A DNA stretch of 64,000 nt from positions 25,984-89,983 of the forward strand of contig NZ_LZIR01000001.1 in assembly GCF_001667035.1 (NCBI RefSeq). Reading direction: 5' to 3'. Shown in pieces: positions 8,103 through 16,942 of this stretch. This stretch comes from Mycobacterium sp. 852002-51057_SCH5723018. Its GTDB lineage: Bacteria > Actinomycetota > Actinomycetes > Mycobacteriales > Mycobacteriaceae. Each line of letters begins with the position of its first letter. Positions within the stretch are counted from its first letter, which is position 1. The notes beneath the pieces were generated by a model. The model had not been told where the DNA came from and ran no database searches. It saw only the letters and a program-made list of their open reading frames with translations. Both the position numbers and the translations under genes were made by a program.

Positions 8103-8678
8103 GTGTTGGGCCGGCCTGCGTCGCGCGCCGCAATCGCGGCAATGCGATTCCCGCCCGGCACGAACGGGAAGACTGAGCGGGTGGCCGAGCCCGGAGCGGA
8201 AGCATTCGAAAAGCTGGTGGCGCTGCTCAACTATCCGATGTTTGTCGTGACCACGCAGGCCGACGGCGTCGCGGCCGGCTGCCTGGTGGGCTTCGCCAGC
8301 CAGGCCAGCATCCATCCGCCGCGCTTCCTGGTCGGCCTGTCCACCAAGAACCACACGTTTCGGGTGGCAGCCGGCGCCAGCCACCTGGCGGTGCACGTGT
8401 TCGACCACGAGCACCTCGAGGTCGCGGAACTCTTCGGCAGCCAGACCGGCGACACCGTCAACAAGTTCGACCGCTGCGCGTGGCACCGCGGCCCGGCACA
8501 GTTGCCCATCCTCGATGACGCGGCGGCCTGGTTCGTCGGCAAGATCCTCGATCGTTTCCCCCTCGGTGACCACGTCGGGCACCTGCTGGAGCCCGTCGAC
8601 GGCGAACCGCCGCGCGAGCTGGAGAGCTGGGTGTCCTTCGGCGACGTGCGCCACCTCGAACCGGGCCACGAGGCCTAG
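8103..8678 (+). CDS. Flavin reductase-like FMN-binding protein
   Basis: 191 residues with the split-barrel flavin reductase core (FVVTTQADGVAAGCLVGFASQASIHPPRF, in two overlapping motifs) and VHVFDHEHLEVAELFG. Members bind FMN or F420 and supply reduced flavin or reduce small substrates. The GTG at 8103 has GGAGG about 8 nt upstream. The first 25 residues, before the domain, are basic and poorly conserved; a start near 8181 is possible. It lies 15 bp after the molybdenum hydroxylase and 3 bp before the RibD-like gene, so all five are probably one transcript. Confidence 0.75.
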   Translation: MLGRPASRAAIAAMRFPPGTNGKTERVAEPGAEAFEKLVALLNYPMFVVTTQADGVAAGCLVGFASQASIHPPRFLVGLSTKNHTFRVAAGASHLAVHVFDHEHLEVAELFGSQTGDTVNKFDRCAWHRGPAQLPILDDAAAWFVGKILDRFPLGDHVGHLLEPVDGEPPRELESWVSFGDVRHLEPGHEA

Positions 8679-8681
8679 CCG

Positions 8682-9359
8682 ATGACGTCGCTACGGATGG
8701 GTGCCGTCGGCGACGTCACCGAGCTGGCGTCGTTTTATGCCGACCCCCCGGACGGGGTCCGGGCGAACATGATCTTCAGCGCGGACGGCGCCGCCGCGTT
8801 CGGCGGTCGCGCCGGTCCACTGTCCTGCCCCACCGACCAGCAGCTGCTGAAGATCCTGCGCGGCTTCGCCGACGTGGTCCTGGTCGGCGCCGGCACCGCC
8901 CGCGCCGAAAACTATGGCCCGGTGCGGCTCATCGACACGCAACGCGCCACCCCTCCCCCGATCGCCGTGATCAGCCGGACCGGTGCACTGCCGACGCGGC
9001 TGTTCGGCAACCCCGACCAGCCACCGATCCTGGTCACCTGCGCGCGGTCGGCCGCGCGGGAGGACCCGCGTCGACGCGTGCTGGTCGCCGGCGAGGATTC
9101 CGTCGACGTAACCCGCGCCCTCGCGCTGCTGCGCGCGCAGGGCATGAACCGCGTCCTGTGCGAGGGCGGACCGACCCTGCTCGACGAGTTGGTGGACGCC
9201 GACGCCGTCGCCGAGATCTGCGTGACGCTGGCCCCCAAACTCGCCGGGAGCCAGCCGGTTGGCCAACGAAAGCCGTCCCGGCTTTCGATACCGGTGGCGA
9301 TGCGGCTCGAGCACGCGCTGACCTGCGACGACTACCTGTTCCTGAAGTATCGGCGCTGA
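8682..9359 (+). CDS. RibD C-terminal domain (dihydrofolate reductase-like) protein
   Basis: 225 residues forming a stand-alone RibD C-terminal fold: VRANMIFSADGAAAFGG (strand A plus NADPH region), FADVVLVGAGTARAENYG and VLCEGGPTLLDELV are the family's NADPH- and substrate-site motifs. It resembles M. tuberculosis Rv2671, which can act as a dihydrofolate reductase analogue, and pyrimidine reductases of riboflavin synthesis. No deaminase domain is present, so it is not a complete RibD. Starts 3 bp after the flavin reductase-like gene and is convergent with the SRPBCC gene. Confidence 0.8.
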   Translation: MTSLRMGAVGDVTELASFYADPPDGVRANMIFSADGAAAFGGRAGPLSCPTDQQLLKILRGFADVVLVGAGTARAENYGPVRLIDTQRATPPPIAVISRTGALPTRLFGNPDQPPILVTCARSAAREDPRRRVLVAGEDSVDVTRALALLRAQGMNRVLCEGGPTLLDELVDADAVAEICVTLAPKLAGSQPVGQRKPSRLSIPVAMRLEHALTCDDYLFLKYRR

Positions 9360-9366
9360 GCCGCCG

Positions 9367-9852
9367 TCAGCCCCTCGGGTAGCCCCGCCGGACCGTGCGG
9401 TCGAGGATGCCCAGGGTCGCCCGCAGCGCACCCTCGGACAGCACCGGGAAGATTCCGGCCTCCCGCCACTTCGGGTCGATCTCCGACCAGTCGTAGAACG
9501 AGGTGACGACCGTGGCCGCCGCGTCGTCGGCGGGCTCCAGCCGGTAGCCGTAGACGTGGCCGATCGGCGGGCGGATCTGGCCGAGAACCGTCCAGGCGAT
9601 CAGCCGATTCCGCTCGAACTCCCTGATCTCGACGGTGACGTCGTACCTTCCGAGCTGCGGGAAGTCGTTGAGCGCCTCGCGGTCCATGTGCACCACGAAG
9701 CTGTCCCCGACGCCGGTTACCGGGTCGCCATCGGCGGCCTGCAGCATTCCAGAGGAGTCGATCGCGACGTGGCCCTGCGGGTCGCACAGCACCGCGAAGA
9801 TATCGGCGGCCGGCGCGTTGATGGTGCGACCAACCTCGATGCGTTCGGTCAT
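9367..9852 (-). CDS. SRPBCC (START-like) family protein
   Basis: 161 residues, with the typical opening VGRTINAPAADIFAVLCDP and a C-terminal amphipathic helix, i.e. the polyketide cyclase/dehydrase helix-grip fold. These proteins bind hydrophobic ligands; no catalytic residues can be assigned. Its 3' end is 7 bp from the RibD-like gene in convergent orientation. No partner gene suggests a specific ligand. Confidence 0.75.
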   Translation of the reverse strand: MTERIEVGRTINAPAADIFAVLCDPQGHVAIDSSGMLQAADGDPVTGVGDSFVVHMDREALNDFPQLGRYDVTVEIREFERNRLIAWTVLGQIRPPIGHVYGYRLEPADDAAATVVTSFYDWSEIDPKWREAGIFPVLSEGALRATLGILDRTVRRGYPRG

Positions 9853-10086
9853 GAGTCCTCGCAGCCAGCGGAGATGGCCGTCAGCGGCCCGCCGTCACTC
9901 TACGACGCTTCGGCGCGGGCGCATATCGGCCGGTTGCTGAACGAACGCTCGGCATGCACTGAATGCAGGTGCTTCCTATGATGAGAGCTTGGGGAAATTT
10001 TCATCGAATAGCCTGCGCGGCATTGCGTTCGGTCGATCGTCGTCCACTTTCTCGCGGGCACACCTCCGAGGAGGACCATCGGCCAC

Positions 10087-10428
10087 GTGAGCGATTCAAC
10101 CGACGAGGACGAATACCGCAATCTTGCGGTGAACCGACTGCGGCCCAGCGAACTTAACTGGGCGCTCAACCACGACGCCGTGCACGGGATCGCCTACGCC
10201 TTCAGGAACCCCGTCGCCGTCGCCGAAGCCATCGACGATCCGCATGACGACAGGAAGACCTACCTGGTCCGGGTCAGGCGCGATGACTTAGCCAAGGCGC
10301 TGTCAAACATCAACGACTGGATCGTCAAAAACCCCGGCCCGGCCGGAATGCAGGCCTACGGCTTTGTCCGTGCGCTGTCGCGAGAGGGCCTCGGCGAGCG
10401 CAAAACCGGGGACGAGGAACGCCGCTGA
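10087..10428 (+). CDS. Hypothetical protein upstream of pknE
   Basis: 113 residues, soluble, charged, no recognisable domain. GTG start at 10087 with GAGGAGG about 12 nt upstream, slightly far. Composition is normal for a coding gene of this genome. The 234 bp before it hold no other gene. It is followed after 167 bp by the PknE-like kinase in the same direction, which could make it a co-transcribed partner, but no function can be assigned. Confidence 0.6.
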   Translation: MSDSTDEDEYRNLAVNRLRPSELNWALNHDAVHGIAYAFRNPVAVAEAIDDPHDDRKTYLVRVRRDDLAKALSNINDWIVKNPGPAGMQAYGFVRALSREGLGERKTGDEERR

Positions 10429-10595
10429 TCGGGTGTCGCCGCCCCGCCGACCGGGAGCCGCCATAACCAGCCGAACCGGAATTAGCTGGCATTCTGGCTA
10501 TTCACCGTGCCCCGCGGTTGCCGAAACCATTAGCCTTATGCCTGCACGCCACTTTGCGGTGGTTTGCGGCGCCCTGTGGCGGGTGAGGAGTCGGG

Positions 10596-12422
10596 ATGAG
10601 TGAGACGACCGCGGATTCGCGGGAGGGCTCGCAGTTCGGGCCGTATCGGCTACGGCGGTTGGTGGGCCGCGGCGGGATGGGCGACGTCTATGAGGCCGAG
10701 GACACGGTGCGCGAACGGATCGTGGCGCTCAAGCTGATGTCGCAGGCGCTGTCCAGCGATCCCGTCTTTCGCTCGCGCATGCAGCGCGAGGCCCGCACCG
10801 CCGGGCGGCTGCAGGAACCGCACGTCGTGCCGATTCACGATTTCGGCGAGATCGACGGCCAGCTTTATGTGGACATGCGCCTGATCGACGGCAACGACCT
10901 GGCGACCATGCTGAGCCGCTACGGGCCGCTGTCGCCGCCGCGGGCGGTGGCGATCGTGCGCCAGATCGGCTCGGCCCTCGACGCCGCTCACGCCGCCGGG
11001 GTGATGCACCGCGACGTGAAGCCGGAAAACATCCTGGTCAGTGCCGATGACTTTGCGTACCTGGTGGACTTCGGCATCGCCAGCGCCACGTCCGACGAGA
11101 AGCTGACCCAGTTCGGCACCACGGTGGGCACCGTCAAATACATGGCCCCCGAACGGTTCAGCGACGCCGAGGTGACCTACCGCGCTGACATCTACGCCCT
11201 GACCTGCGTGCTGTACGAGTGCCTGACCGGTTCCCCGCCCTACACCGGCGACACCATCGGCGTGATGGGCGCCCACCTCAACCAGGCGATCCCGCGGCCC
11301 AGCGCCGCGCGGCCGAGCATCCCGGTGGCCTTCGACGGCGTCATCGCGCACGGCATGGCCAAGGATCCCGCGGCCCGCTATGCCACGTGCGGCGATCTGT
11401 CGGCGGCCGCCTACGCCGCGCTGGCCACGCCCGACCAGGACCGCGCGACCGACATTCTGCAGCGCAGCCAGGTGGCGAACATGCCGGCCGCGTTTGCCGG
11501 CCAGCCACCCGGCGGTTTTGCGCCTGCGCCGCCGCCGGTCATGGCGAACCACACGCCGCTACAGGGCCAAGCGTGGCCCGCGACGTCGACTCCACCGGCG
11601 CCGGGCTGGCTAGGCGGATCGGCGCCCCAGCCCACGGGGTGGCCCGGTGCCCCCGCCTGGGGCACCGGCGACGTGGGCGCCACCGGAACGCCACCGTGGG
11701 GTTCACCGCCCCGGCGCGGACGCAACCCCTGGCCGTGGGTCGGCGCCGGCGCCGCCGTCGTGGTGGCCGCCGAGGCCGGGCTGGTCGTCGTCGCCGCCCA
11801 CCCGTGGCAGTCGTCGCCGCCGTCCCACACGTCGACATCCGCACCGCCGCCACCGGACGCGGTTGAGCTCAAGGTCCTCGATGACGGTGTGTACGTGGGT
11901 AGCTCGGCGGCCCCGACGACGATCGACATCTTCAACGAACCCATCTGCCCGCCGTGCGGCAGCTTCATCCGGTCGAACGCGAGCGATATCGACAGCGCAG
12001 TGAACAACAAGAAGCTCGCGGTGCGTTATCACCTGCTGAACTTCCTCGACGACAGGTCACACAGCAAGAACTACTCGACCCGGGCGGTGGCGGCCTCGTA
12101 TTGCGTTGCGGCGCAAAACGATCCCAAGATCTACGCCAATTACTACTCGGGCCTGTTCGCCAGCAACTTCCAGCCCGCCGAGAACGCCCCGGAAGACCGC
12201 ACCGACGGTGAACTGGCCCAGCTCGCCAAGACCGTCGGCGCCGACGCCAGCGCGCTCGATTGCATCAAGGCGGGCGATGACGTCGGCACGGCCAAGGCCA
12301 AGGCCGCGGCCGGCGATGCGACGCTGACCGGGCTCAACGCCACTGGGACACCGTTCGTCTGGGACGGCACCAAGTCGGTTAACTATCAGGATCCGACCTG
12401 GCTCACCAAGCTGATCGGGTAG
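10596..12422 (+). CDS. pknE: Transmembrane Ser/Thr kinase with extracellular DsbA-like domain (PknE type)
   Basis: 608 residues. Kinase domain about 17-275: glycine loop GRGGMGDV (24-31), Lys46, HRD at 138-140, DFG at 158-160, APE at 184-186, activation-loop Thr between. A Pro/Gly/Trp-rich juxtamembrane linker (300-378) leads to one membrane span (381-402). The outer part has a thioredoxin/DsbA-like fold with redox pair CPPC (451-454) and the cis-Pro segment TGTPF (583-587). This is the architecture of M. tuberculosis PknE, linked to redox/nitric oxide stress. The linker is longer than I remember for PknE (566 residues). Convergent with the next kinase, 6 bp apart. Confidence 0.92.
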   Translation: MSETTADSREGSQFGPYRLRRLVGRGGMGDVYEAEDTVRERIVALKLMSQALSSDPVFRSRMQREARTAGRLQEPHVVPIHDFGEIDGQLYVDMRLIDGNDLATMLSRYGPLSPPRAVAIVRQIGSALDAAHAAGVMHRDVKPENILVSADDFAYLVDFGIASATSDEKLTQFGTTVGTVKYMAPERFSDAEVTYRADIYALTCVLYECLTGSPPYTGDTIGVMGAHLNQAIPRPSAARPSIPVAFDGVIAHGMAKDPAARYATCGDLSAAAYAALATPDQDRATDILQRSQVANMPAAFAGQPPGGFAPAPPPVMANHTPLQGQAWPATSTPPAPGWLGGSAPQPTGWPGAPAWGTGDVGATGTPPWGSPPRRGRNPWPWVGAGAAVVVAAEAGLVVVAAHPWQSSPPSHTSTSAPPPPDAVELKVLDDGVYVGSSAAPTTIDIFNEPICPPCGSFIRSNASDIDSAVNNKKLAVRYHLLNFLDDRSHSKNYSTRAVAASYCVAAQNDPKIYANYYSGLFASNFQPAENAPEDRTDGELAQLAKTVGADASALDCIKAGDDVGTAKAKAAAGDATLTGLNATGTPFVWDGTKSVNYQDPTWLTKLIG

Positions 12423-12428
12423 CCGGAG

Positions 12429-14360
12429 CTAATCGCCGGTGCGGGCGAACTTTACGTCGACGTCGGTGCTACCGCAGTTGACGCCCGCAGAATTCGCCAC
12501 GTCCTCGTGGCCGTGTCCGGTGAGCAGCGCGACCGGATCCTGTGCCGGTTGCGGCAATCCGAAGTGCGTCACGATCCTCACGTGCGCCGTGCCGCCCTTG
12601 GAGCACCGGCCGTCGAACTCGCGGTCGTAGATCCACTCCCCGCCGCCGAATACCAACGCCATGGCGGAAGCCGGCGGAGCGTGGAAGAAGCTCATGCACC
12701 GGTCGCCGGTGCGAAGGCAGTCCGTCCGGACGACGTAGTCCTGCTGCCCTTTGTAGCCACTCGGCGTGACGTCGGATTCGTGGTAGCGGCCGTGCACCGC
12801 CTCGGCCGGCGACACCACCCGCGGCGGCAGGGTGTTCGGGTCGGGGAGGCTGCTGACGTCGACGTCTCCGGTGCGGGTGAAGGTGACCGTTCGTTTGTTG
12901 GCGCACCCCTTGTCCATGATTTCGGTGGCCTCACCGGCGAGGGTGCCGTCGGGGCGCGGTTGCAGGGTGAACGTCTCCCAGATATCGCCGTCAAGTTTGG
13001 TGTTGGTGCACGTGCTCGAGCCGGCGCTGACGGCCACCCAGTTTTCGCCGACCTGGTCGAAGACCATCGTCGACACCTGCATGCTTTCGCCGGTGAGGCG
13101 TGACGCGCTCGCCACGCAACCGGTGGGGCGGCACGCCGAGCTGATGCCCCACGTTTCCGTTGTCGGCGCCTGTCCCGGTGCCGGTTGGCCTTCGATGCTG
13201 CCGATCCGGGCGAAGTCGGCCCGGTAGATCCCGGTGAAGGGACCGGTGTTGGGTGGTGGGGTCTTGGGCGACGGCGCGGCGGCGGGCGTCGCGGTGCTGG
13301 CCGGCTTGCTTGCCTGGGTGAGCTTGTCGGTTGCGAAGACGCCACCGGCGATCAGCAGCGCCACGCCCGCGAGGGCCGGGATCAGCACGCCCGGGCGGCC
13401 GAGCCGTTGCAAGGCAGGCGGTTTGGGCTGCAGCGGCGCGGTGGGTGCCACCACGCCGATCGAGGGTTCGGTGTCTTGGGTGTCCGCGCGCACCGGAATC
13501 TCGCCCGCGTACGCGAAATCCGGGCTCGGCTGCGGCCCGAGGTGGGCGGCGAATTCCCCACAGCTGCCGAACCGGCCGGCCGGCTCCTTGGCCATCGCGG
13601 CGGCAAACACCGCATCGAGCTCCGCCAACTCCGGCCGGTGTGCGCCGATGGACGGCGGCGGTGCATTGACATGCTTGCTGATCACCACGGCCGGGTTGGG
13701 ATCGACATAGGGTTCGCAACCGGTCAGCAGGTGAAAGGCGGTGCACGCCAACGCATATTGGTCGGTTCGCCCGTCAATCGGCTCCCCCTTCAACTGCTCG
13801 GGGGCCGCGTAGGCCGCGGTACCCACCGTCATGTTGGTCGCGGTCAGCCCAGTCGCGTCATCGATGCGGCGCGCGACGCCGAAGTCGGCCAGAAATGCCC
13901 GGCGCGTCTGCCCGTCCGGCTCGCTCAGCAAGATGTTGGCCGGCTTGACGTCGCGGTGCAGCAAACCCCGATGGTGCGCGTAGTCCAGCGCCGAGGCCAC
14001 GGCGGTGATGATCGGCACCACCTCGTCGAGGGGCATCCCACCCGGGTAGTTGTCCTGCACCAGCCGGCCCACATCGGCGCCGGGCACGTAGGCCATCGAG
14101 ATCCAAAAGTGGCCGTCCTCCTCCCCGCGGTCGTGAACCCTGACGATGTGGGGGTGCGACAAACCGGCCGCCAGGTCGGCCTCCCGCACGAAACGGCCCC
14201 GAAACTCGGCGTCGGCGGTCAGCTCCGGCGGCAGCACTTTGAGCGCGTCCTCGCGCGGCAGCCGCGGATGCGCCGCCAGGTACACCTGGCCCATCCCGCC
14301 CGAGCCGAGCGGCCGAATGATCGTGTATCCGGCAAAGACCTGGCCCGCCTGGAGCGACAT
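12429..14360 (-). CDS. Transmembrane Ser/Thr kinase, PknF-like, with duplicated Cys-rich sensor domain
   Basis: About 643 residues from ATG 14360. Kinase domain begins [21 protein letters not shown], Lys41, HRD 135-137, DFG 159-161, and the activation loop [11 protein letters not shown] is nearly identical to PknF/PknJ types. One membrane span at 324-344. The roughly 300 outer residues contain six cysteine pairs and appear to be two copies of one domain, each ending in a similar strand (TFTRTGD and KFARTGD). M. tuberculosis PknF has a shorter, different outer part. A GTG at 14399 with GAAAGGG upstream would add 13 residues and may be the real start. Promoter element at 14467-14505. Confidence 0.9.
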   Translation of the reverse strand: MSLQAGQVFAGYTIIRPLGSGGMGQVYLAAHPRLPREDALKVLPPELTADAEFRGRFVREADLAAGLSHPHIVRVHDRGEEDGHFWISMAYVPGADVGRLVQDNYPGGMPLDEVVPIITAVASALDYAHHRGLLHRDVKPANILLSEPDGQTRRAFLADFGVARRIDDATGLTATNMTVGTAAYAAPEQLKGEPIDGRTDQYALACTAFHLLTGCEPYVDPNPAVVISKHVNAPPPSIGAHRPELAELDAVFAAAMAKEPAGRFGSCGEFAAHLGPQPSPDFAYAGEIPVRADTQDTEPSIGVVAPTAPLQPKPPALQRLGRPGVLIPALAGVALLIAGGVFATDKLTQASKPASTATPAAAPSPKTPPPNTGPFTGIYRADFARIGSIEGQPAPGQAPTTETWGISSACRPTGCVASASRLTGESMQVSTMVFDQVGENWVAVSAGSSTCTNTKLDGDIWETFTLQPRPDGTLAGEATEIMDKGCANKRTVTFTRTGDVDVSSLPDPNTLPPRVVSPAEAVHGRYHESDVTPSGYKGQQDYVVRTDCLRTGDRCMSFFHAPPASAMALVFGGGEWIYDREFDGRCSKGGTAHVRIVTHFGLPQPAQDPVALLTGHGHEDVANSAGVNCGSTDVDVKFARTGD

Positions 14361-14466
14361 GGCCAAATCGTAAATCCTGTCGTTGGGGCTGTTGGCCACT
14401 TCGCACCCTTTCGGTCCGTCCGGGCGAACGGCGATTGCCCGTTGGCAGAAAGGTTGCGGCACATCG

Positions 14467-14505
14467 CTTGCCAGATAATGGCGAAGATCTTGCGAAATTC
14501 TTGCG
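14467..14505 (-). promoter_or_regulatory. Spaced direct-repeat element upstream of the PknF-like kinase
   Basis: On the plus strand CTTGCC (14467), CTTGCG (14489) and CTTGCG (14500) occur at intervals of 22 and 11 bp, so all three lie on the same face of the helix. The same pattern, with further shared bases between the repeats (GCGAAG), is at 34975-35013 before the NmrA-like gene, in opposite orientation relative to its gene. Eleven-bp direct repeats are typical binding sites of OmpR/PhoB-type response regulators. The regulator is not identified. The element lies 68-106 bp upstream of the GTG at 14399. Confidence 0.5.
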
Positions 14506-14616
14506 CCGACAGGGGCGCCGAATAGGGGGCCGAACGCCGGGTGTGGGGGCTGCGGATCACCGCCGCTTGCGCGGTCAACCCCCACGCCCGGCGTCGGATC
14601 TAGGGGAGAAAAGCCC

Positions 14617-16794
14617 TCACAGGATGTACAGCATCTCCTGATAGGTGGGAAGAGGCCACAAGTCGTCGGCCACAACGCATTCCAGTGTGTCGGCGGCAAA
14701 ACGCACCGCTTCCATCGCCGGCAACAGCGCTTCCTGGGCATGCGTCGCCTCATCGAGCGCAGACTGTGCCGAGTGGTCGGACAGCGCGGCCTTGAGCGTC
14801 GTCAGGGCCACGGCGAGATCGGCCAGCGGGGCCGAAACCGCTTCCAGGGCAGCCGTGCTCGGCTGCACGCCGGCGGCCTTCAGGGTCGCGACGTTCTGCG
14901 CCAGCTCGGTCTGGTAGCGGATGGCGGCCGGCAGGATGACCGTCGTCCCTATCTCCAGGGTCAGCTTCGCCTCGACAGCCACGGTCAGCACGTACTGCTC
15001 CAAGCGGACCTCGTAGCGGCTGTGCAACTCACGTTCGCTGAACACGCCGTACTTTTCGAAGATCTCGACCGCTTCCGGCTTGATCAGCTCGGGAATGGCG
15101 TCCAGCGTGGTCTTGAGGTTCGGTAAGCCTCGTTCGGCTGCCTCGATCTGCCACTTCTCCGAATACCCGTCCCCGTTGTACACCACGTCACCGTGTTCGG
15201 TGATGATGTCGGTGAGCAGCTTCTGCACGGCCACGTCGAAGTCCTCGCCGTCACCGACGGCCTTCTCCAGAATCGTGGCCATGTAGTCGAGTGAGTCCGC
15301 CATGATCGTGTTGAGGACGATCAACGGCACGGCGACCGTCTGCCCGGAACCGGGGGCCCGGAACTCGAATCGGTTGCCGGTGAACGCGAACGGGCTGGTG
15401 CGGTTGCGGTCGCCGGGGTCGGTCGGCAGCGGCGGCAGCGTGTCGACACCGATGATCATGGTGCCCTTGCCCTTCGATGACGTGGCCGCCCCCTTGGCGA
15501 TCTGTTCGAACACGTCGGCGAGCTGTTCCCCGAGGAAGATCGAGATGATCGCCGGCGGCGCTTCGTTGGCACCCAGGCGGTGATCGTTGGTGGCCGATGC
15601 GACCGACACGCGCAGCAGGCCGGCGAACTTGTGCACGGCGCGGATCACCGCGGCGCAGAACACCAGGAACTGGGCGTTCTCGTGCGGGGTATCGCCCGGG
15701 ACCAGCAGCGAGCCCAGCTCGGAATTGCCCATCGAGAAGTTGACGTGCTTACCGGATCCGTTGACGCCGGCGAATGGCTTCTCGTGGAACAGGCATTCCA
15801 TGCCGTGCTTTTTGGCGATCGTCTTGAAGATCGTCATCAGCAGCTGCTGGTGGTCCGAGGCGATGTTCGCGCGTTCAAACATCGGCGCAATCTCGAATTG
15901 GCCCGGGGCCACCTCGTTGTGCCGGGTCTTGGCGGGAATACCTAACTTGAACAGCTCCCGCTCGGTGTCCATCATGAAGCCGAGGACGCGCTCGGGCACG
16001 GCACCGAAGTAGTGGTCGTCGAACTCCTGCCCCTTGGGCGGCTTGGCGCCGAACAAGGTACGGCCGGCATTGACCAGGTCCGGTCGCGCCAGGAAGAAGT
16101 GCCGGTCGACCAGGAAGTACTCCTGCTCCGGGCCGCAGAACGACACGACCTTGTTGAGATCCTGGTGGCCGAAGAGCTTCAGGATGCGCTCGGCGTGGAT
16201 GCCCATGGCCTGCTGGCTGCGCAATAGCGGCGTCTTGTAGTCCAGCGCTTCACCCGTCATCGAGACGAACACCGTCGGAATGCAGAGTGTGTTGCCGTTG
16301 GGGTTCTCCAGGATGTAGGCCGGGCTGGTGACGTCCCAGCCGGTGTAGCCACGTGCCTCGAATGTGCTCCGCAGCCCGCCCGACGGGAAGCTGGAGGCAT
16401 CGGGTTCGCCCTGGATGAGGGTCTTGCCGGCGAACTCGGCGAGCGTCTGACCATCGGAGACGGGCTCCAGGAAGCTGTCGTGCTTTTCGGCGGTCAGGCC
16501 GGTCATCGGGTAGAACACGTGGGCGTAGTGGGTCGAACCCTTCTCCAGAGCCCAATCCTTCATGGCCACCGCGACGGTGTCTGCGACCGCAGGGTCGAGC
16601 TTGGTCCCCTTCTCGATCGTCGCCACGATGGACTTGAACACCGACTTGGGCAGCCGCGCCTGCATCTCAGCCTTGGTGAAGACGTTGGAGCCGAAGATCT
16701 CGCCTGGCGCTTCACCGGGTACGAAGCTGTTCGCCGGTGGGACGTATGCCTCGACGTTGTTGATCGCCTGCAGGCGGACTGCGTTGCCGCTCAA
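14617..16794 (-). CDS. glnN: Type III glutamine synthetase
   Basis: 725 residues, the length of GSIII enzymes (types I and II are 350-470). It has the GSIII-specific N-terminus ([19 protein letters not shown]), the catalytic segments [42 protein letters not shown] and [13 protein letters not shown]. It makes glutamine from glutamate, ammonia and ATP in the cytoplasm. M. tuberculosis uses GSI (GlnA1), so this is an additional enzyme. It is the last gene of a minus-strand run with the glutamine-consuming N-acetylglutaminylglutamine amide genes; the 148-bp gap to the transporter may hold its own promoter. Confidence 0.93.
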   Translation of the reverse strand: MSGNAVRLQAINNVEAYVPPANSFVPGEAPGEIFGSNVFTKAEMQARLPKSVFKSIVATIEKGTKLDPAVADTVAVAMKDWALEKGSTHYAHVFYPMTGLTAEKHDSFLEPVSDGQTLAEFAGKTLIQGEPDASSFPSGGLRSTFEARGYTGWDVTSPAYILENPNGNTLCIPTVFVSMTGEALDYKTPLLRSQQAMGIHAERILKLFGHQDLNKVVSFCGPEQEYFLVDRHFFLARPDLVNAGRTLFGAKPPKGQEFDDHYFGAVPERVLGFMMDTERELFKLGIPAKTRHNEVAPGQFEIAPMFERANIASDHQQLLMTIFKTIAKKHGMECLFHEKPFAGVNGSGKHVNFSMGNSELGSLLVPGDTPHENAQFLVFCAAVIRAVHKFAGLLRVSVASATNDHRLGANEAPPAIISIFLGEQLADVFEQIAKGAATSSKGKGTMIIGVDTLPPLPTDPGDRNRTSPFAFTGNRFEFRAPGSGQTVAVPLIVLNTIMADSLDYMATILEKAVGDGEDFDVAVQKLLTDIITEHGDVVYNGDGYSEKWQIEAAERGLPNLKTTLDAIPELIKPEAVEIFEKYGVFSERELHSRYEVRLEQYVLTVAVEAKLTLEIGTTVILPAAIRYQTELAQNVATLKAAGVQPSTAALEAVSAPLADLAVALTTLKAALSDHSAQSALDEATHAQEALLPAMEAVRFAADTLECVVADDLWPLPTYQEMLYIL

Positions 16795-16942
16795 TGGAGT
16801 TCCTATCGCTGACGGGGGACGCGATGTTCGCTACGGAAATAGACCGCCTCACCCTAGGAACGTTCGATGGCGAACTTGTTACGCCGGTGTCAATAGCGGA
16901 TCCGCGATGGTTGCGATCACGAAACGCCCCCCGGCGATGCGC

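Noticed and set aside
13185..14525. 446-residue plus-strand frame antisense to the PknF-like kinase
   Set aside because: Shadow of the kinase gene; no domain and no ribosome site.
16795..16942. GlnR-like box upstream of the type III glutamine synthetase
   Set aside because: GTAAC and GAAC-like words occur, but the spacing does not fit the alternating GTnAC-N6-GaAAC pattern.
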